DNA from: Sipunculus nudus
Taxonomy: Eukaryota; Annelida; Sipuncula; Golfingiida; Sipunculidae
Length of the DNA: 64,000 nucleotides
Direction: 5' to 3'
Assembly (NCBI GenBank): GCA_026874595.1
Contig: CM049321.1
Coordinates: 23,859,979-23,923,978, forward strand
Part shown: positions 59,016 to 64,000 of the stretch, piece by piece
How the letters are laid out: the number at the start of each line of letters is the position of its first letter
How positions within the stretch are numbered: the stretch's first letter is position 1
The notes under the pieces: generated by a model
What the model saw: the letters and a program-made list of their open reading frames with translations, nothing else
What the model was told of the DNA's origin: nothing
Databases searched by the model: none
Made by a program: the position numbers and the translations under genes

Positions 59016-62000
59016 TTTGTGTACTGCAGATATCACTGTTATCTGAAGATATCATGCGTAAGCCTGTTATGGCATATTATAGCAAATATTAGCATTTTCA
59101 ATTAGCTCTTTTATATGTGATTTCTAAAACCTGACATCTATAATTCATACACAAATAGACAAAGTAATCATGATGTTAGGGAATAAGTTACCTAGAATCA
59201 AATACTTGATTATCAAGTTTGTTCACCTATTTTTCAAACTGTTTTCAATCTAAACTGTGAGAATACCCTGTCACTCTGACTTTAATTCAGGAATATAATG
59301 ACGTGTATATAAAAAGCACATATAATTCGTAATGATACCTGATTAGAAGGTTGAATTAAAACGAAAAAAACTGCCCCTTCCTTCTGAAATGAAAGTATTT
59401 GCAAAACTATTGCCCTGAACCGTCGGTTTTCTCTTGTGCACAAGTGTTACTGGTGCCAGTTGAAGATCTCTGTTTTCTTTTCAGGCGTACAACTTTTGGT
59501 TGACAACTGTGAACGTTCATGTTTTGTTCTGATTATATCCCTTTCCCTGAGTTAACTTGTGTTATACTCCAACATGCTGATGCATTGTAGAGGAAGTTTA
59601 GAGGAAGTTTTCTGTCAGGTTCAAGAAAACCTGTCAAGTTTCATATTGCCAACGCACACGATGTGTCCATTTTTTGTTGGCAATATAAAAAAAAAACCCG
59701 AGGCAATGGAGGCGTCAGTCATACCTTTCGTATTGACACGCTTGCTGTCAAAATCAGAGATGTAGTTGTTCTTTTGATATTGTTTGTGCCCATGTACATG
59801 TCGGCAAATATGATTAATTGGTAACAGGTCTGGAGACAAACACTTTTTAAAGCAGTGTTTGGTACGTTGATTCGGAATTAGAACTAGTTGTTACAATATA
59901 ACACCATGGGACTTTATCCCAAATTAACACGTAATACATATGTGTGTTTGTATGTGTGCATGTGATTTAGTGCAAAACTATGTCAAGTAACTGTTAAATA
60001 AAAGACGATCTCCGAACTTGTGATTACTCTAATATGTTTATGATTTCATATGGTCATCTAAAACCTGATCTGATATTATTAAATGTTATATCTATATAAG
60101 CCCGAATGCCAGGGATACCATTCATACATAATTTTACAAGAGGGGTATTCTGTTCACATTATGTTTGTGACAGTGTCAGAGAGTAGGGTTTATGGAACAG
60201 ATTCCTTATACCTTTCTGATAAAGTGATTATTTAATATTTGCCAAAATACTGTTAAAACCGTATGCAAATTTTCATCATAGATTGTCAGGTACTGAGAAT
60301 GAAAATACCATATCATATATCATGTCAGCACTTTTTTATAAACCTTCAGTATTAAAAAAAATTGAAAGTTATTATCTTTCAAGTTATTAGCATTCATCAT
60401 TGTACCAATGGACAAAATCGGGAAAAGAATGTACATAGGAAACTAGACAGTACGCTTAGAACAGATATGCAAGAAACGAAACTCATATTTGGGAACCATT
60501 TTGCAATTTATATTGACAAGTTCACATTAGCGATACTTCGAACAATTTAAACAATTACACTTCTGGACTCAGGGTTAGCAGGTTAAAGCATAGGGATCTT
60601 TTGCGTAGTGATTTTATCGGTTTTACTTTCCCTGCTCAAAGCAATTTTTAGATACACAAAATAACTCAAGTTATCCTTTCCCCAAATTTAAACATATTTG
60701 AAAGTGTGTAAACCATGCATGTGTCTGTTGCCTGGATTAAAAAAAAAATAAAAATATTTCAAGCATCTGATCAAGCTAGCTCAGAAATAGACGCATCCAT
60801 AGTCCATAAATATTCCCCAACTCACAATTAGAACGATTATATGTAAAATGTCCAAATTTTCATTCTGATAAATGGCCAACTTTTTTTAAACACGACAGAT
60901 TTTAAATGGCTGCTCTGGCTTTATCATACCAAAATGCACTCAAGTAATGTACTGTCTGACCAAGTAACTTGGCTAAGTACCTGCGAGACATTATTGCCAA
61001 ACTTCTTGATTGCGGCGTAATGGAAATTTGAAATAGGATTATATAAGCTATTCTGTTTTACAGAATCAGTGATATATATTATATTCTCCGTGTCTTAGAC
61101 ATATCAGTTCAGCGTTTTTTACATAAAGCCAGTAAATACATGATCCTGCGTTTATGCAAGGCTTCACCCAAAACGAAGTCTTGTATTACATGATAAAGTG
61201 GGAGAATTAAGTGACCGACTACCTACTTTTGTTGGCTTGATATTCATGAGATTCAATATTTGCGATTTTCTCGTCTTCACTGTTTTACGAAGATTTTCTT
61301 TTTGCTATTTACCATGCATTAACTTACTCAATGTAAATTTTCCCAATGGACATAACCGTTATTATATTAATAACGTAAGCAAAATCTTAACTGTGGCACA
61401 GTAAATTAAGGGGACGTCGAAAAAATGGCAATTCTCCATGCAATCGTGGCAGATTTACGAAAAAATTTGCATTATTTATATCAGCAATCTATTAATAACG
61501 GTTAACAAAATGGCGCTAACATTGGCGCTACCGGAAAAATATAGGTAAAATTACATTTAGGCTACAGAAAAAAAAATCCTGTTCACCTGCACAAATGTCT
61601 TATTTACGAAGGTATCAATTTCACGATAATTTCCCATACGCAAATTAATATAATTTGAAACCCACGTGAAACAACAGAAAATGTCAGAGTCTTAATTAAC
61701 AGAGTGTAATGTTCTATCAGCAGGCGTGGGGGTGAAATGCCACAAATGGGTGTAAATACATTTACAATCATGTTAGCTAAACACTTCCTGAAATATTACA
61801 TGATTAAGCAAACCTGGAACAAAGCAGGCACTATTACATAAAGGTGGACATTACAACATTCAGGATGCAATTTAATGTCTAACAACCCGCACGCAACACA
61901 ATCAATACATGCGTACAGCTTTCATCCTACAATGTCCTGCAGATTATACGTGAATTATAGAGTACACGTTTCTTGGTACACACGAAAGTTCAAAATGTTG

Positions 62001-62203
62001 CTTTATTATACAATGTATTTAGGCCCTAACCGTGAATCATTTATCAAGCTATGTTAAACACACCGCGTAGCGTAAAGGTATTGTTTTACTATACCAACAT
62101 AAAAACCGAGAACTCGTGCGTGTGTGTGTGCGTGTGTCTGTAGCTAGATATATAAGTGAGTATAATATAATATATACATGTATGTGTTTGTGATTTCTAT
62201 ATA
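59016..62203. other. No gene recognised
   Basis: About 3.2 kb of AT-rich sequence. Short frames (59559-59765, 60362-60550, 61198-61404, 61875-62057) show no family resemblance. No RNA gene is recognised. Confidence 0.5.
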
Positions 62204-63371
62204 CAGTGGAACCCCACAATTACGATCACCCAGGGGACTGCGCAAAGTGGTCGTAATTTCGGGTGGTCGTATTTGTGAAACTCTTACCGAGGTCGCATAT
62301 AACACGCTGATATTAAATGTGTATCAGAGTTTATCTATTGCATATCTTTAATGTGAATTATAACAAAATATTTTACTTAGCGGAGGACCCTTATAATGAA
62401 TGTTTTTTTGTGTGTAGCTGAACATATGTATTCATGATAAAAATTAATATTCATGTACACATACGTACTGAATGATGATTAACAAATAATAACACTAAGG
62501 CAATACGATTACAACCTACTGAATGCATATTAAACAAAATACGTGGCTGTCCTTTATTTAGCCTTCCGCTTGAGTATATATTGCATGCACTTGAGTTTTC
62601 CGGACGCTAAACTGCTGAGCCATTTGGTGCTGACTGCGCATGGTGTTGCCGCCTTGATTAACGCCACTTTATTCTTCAAGGAGAGCTCTTTCAGAGGCAT
62701 GGTTGCCTAACAGCAAGCAATTAAAATTAAACTTAACCATTAGAGAAATAAACTGACAACGATTTATCAGAACAGGCAAGCTTTATTTATACATTTTACT
62801 GACTGCTCAATACTCAGTGTCTGTAAGGTATGAACACATTTAGGATTAACTAGGTCGTCAATTTCACCAATGAGGATCGAACAATATGTGATGAGTTGAA
62901 ATATTAAGCCCGCAACCCCACACTTAGGGTAGCTGTAATACAGGTGATCACTGAGGGGCAATTAGCATCTGACCCCAGGTCAGGCCGGCTCATTACCCTC
63001 TTTGATCTATAACCTACACCTCAACGAGTCTCAGCGAAGGCACCGAGTCGGTAAGATATGCGGGACTAGATTAACACTCGGGTTAAGAAACCTTGTTACC
63101 CGCTTTGATCTTTCGTTAAGGCGCCTGTGACAAGAGGCAGCCATTGACTCGTGACAAATGTTGTTTCAGTACTTCTCGGCGGTGGTCGCATTAGCGGGGT
63201 CGCATTAGCGCTGGAACCAGGAAATCTGGTTGTAATTCTGAATTCAGGGGTGGTCGTAATTTTGAGTCATCTTTAAACATAAATAAACTAAAAAAAATCG
63301 GGATCAAGCAAATTGGTCGTAATTGTTGGGTGGTCGCAATGGTGGGAGGGTCGCAAGGCGGGGTTCCACTG
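62204..63371 (-). mobile_element. Decayed pogo/Tigger-like DNA transposon
   Basis: CAGTGGAACCCC at 62204 and GGGGTTCCACTG ending 63371 form the inverted ends. TA stands on each side (62202-62203, 63372-63373), as for Tc1/mariner-pogo elements. The subterminal regions repeat 'GGTCGTAATT/ GGTCGCAAT' words. Only the N-terminal helix-turn-helix of a transposase survives, on the minus strand, so the element is an internally deleted, non-autonomous copy. Confidence 0.82.
62560..62702 (-). pseudogene. Pogo-type transposase N-terminus (CENP-B-like helix-turn-helix), frameshifted
   Basis: The minus strand from the ATG near 62702 reads MPLKELSLKNKVALIKAA. In another frame it continues MAQQFSVRKTQVHAI, the two halves of the usual pogo/jerky DNA-binding helix-turn-helix. 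A single frameshift separates them, and no catalytic DDE region follows. Confidence 0.7.
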
Positions 63372-63424
63372 TATAAGTATAACCTTTATAAATTGTTCAT
63401 GGATTGAACAACTAGTAATAATAT

Positions 63425-63620
63425 ATAATACGCAGCACGCTCTATAGTTCGGATGTTAGCGCCTGGTTGTCGGTAAAGATGGGGAAAACCGGAGGACCCG
63501 GATAAATACACCGGCCTTGGACGAGCAACTACAACCCACACTCATAACCACGCTTAGGATCGAACCCGGGTCAGCAGCGGAGAGGGCCGAGCGTTTTAAC
63601 CACTCAGCTGTCCAGGCCCC
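63425..63620 (-). mobile_element. tRNA-derived SINE
   Basis: Read on the minus strand from 63620, it begins GGGGCCTGGACAGCTGAGTG with a Pol III A-box-like word (AGCTGAGTGGTTAAA). A B box, GGGTTCGATCC, follows at 63568-63558. The body includes CCGGGTCCTCCGGTTTTCC, which resembles the conserved central domain of MetaSINEs known from molluscs and other animals. It is not a functional tRNA. Confidence 0.65.
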
Positions 63621-63623
63621 TTT

Positions 63624-63629
<6 letters not shown>

Positions 63630-63702
<73 letters not shown>
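63630..63702. repeat. (TA)n arrays downstream of the second lectin gene
   Basis: Two TA runs separated by TTTATA, between the SINE and the lectin stop codon. Confidence 0.95.
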
Positions 63703-63705
<3 letters not shown>

Positions 63706-63707
63706 TT

Positions 63708-63931
63708 CTATATATGTACCTCACAAATATAGGCAGCTTGATAGAGTTCACTTTGGTCGTTCCAATAACCAAAATGCTCACCGTTTTCAAGCGAAAGATA
63801 GTGTTGCCCGAAGATGCCATCATTATCTGGATTTCCCTCAAGCCAGTTTGTGTAGTTAAACTCTGCACCGATAGCTTTCCAAAACCACCTCCCTTCCCTG
63901 CGGTCATCACACCCGGATGTCCAGTAAACAT
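63708..63931 (-). CDS. C-type lectin paralogue, last exon only (gene continues past window end)
   Basis: The acceptor CTGCATCAG precedes 63931 in phase 1, the same phase as the matching exon of the lectin at 54.4 kb, and the frame stops at TAG 63708-63710. It encodes YWTSGCDDRREG, FNYTNWLEGNPDND, GYWNDQSE and YICEVHI, aligning along its whole length with the other lectin's last exon. It likewise has NPD in the sugar-site position and lacks the Cys pair around WND, but has an extra Cys in TSGCDD. Upstream exons would lie to the right of the window. The two genes are tandem paralogues in the same orientation. Confidence 0.8.
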
Positions 63932-64000
63932 CTGATGCAGCATATTGTGTATAAGTATGCAAAGACAAAAACACGTATGTTGTTTATTACTTTGTTTTAC

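Overview
The window is AT-rich, intron-bearing animal DNA. It combines C2H2 zinc-finger genes, C-type lectin exons, a tRNA-derived SINE, very many (TA)n arrays, and long 'AGCTCAGCTGA ... GTCCGTCGTCCGTCC ... AAGGTCA' repeats of a kind I associate with molluscan, especially bivalve, genomes. A bivalve or other mollusc is my best guess. The species cannot be fixed from the sequence alone.

Layout, left to right. Positions 2-1627 hold the 3' exon of a 16-finger C2H2 gene, followed by decayed fingers in its 3' flank. Positions 3530-15122 form the centrepiece: an 11.6-kb DNA transposon bounded by TTAA and by 15-bp inverted termini. It carries two convergent, spliced genes. The plus-strand gene is an apparently intact 13-exon, 723-aa DDE-type transposase (Kolobok-like by my reading). 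The minus-strand gene encodes a ~230-aa protein with an RG-rich N-terminus and a complete P2X7-type ballast (zinc-binding intracellular) domain. Both reading frames can be assembled across all splice sites with no stop or frameshift, so the element may be young or still active.

Positions 15265-23700 are dispersed-repeat territory: AGGTCA-rich repeats, a 280-bp tandem array and a hAT-like MITE with a target duplication. Positions 25943-28775 hold a heavily broken Mutator-like transposon with transposase, Ulp1-type protease and PHD-finger relics. Positions 29560-41550 are TA-rich, with several inverted-repeat elements (31.6, 34.9-37.0, 39.8 and 40.6 kb) and a candidate promoter with three palindromic CRE sites near 33.4 kb.

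Positions 46003-47238 encode a second C2H2 protein, cut short by a frameshift in an A-tract. It is followed by decayed fingers that have since been duplicated in tandem (497-bp unit). The right part (54.4-56.2 kb and 63.7 kb to the edge) carries two minus-strand C-type lectin paralogues. Between them lie a decayed pogo/Tigger-like element and a tRNA-derived SINE.

Most of the remaining sequence shows no recognisable gene. Exon boundaries were assigned by eye from GT-AG sites, phase continuity and family alignment; no transcript data were available.
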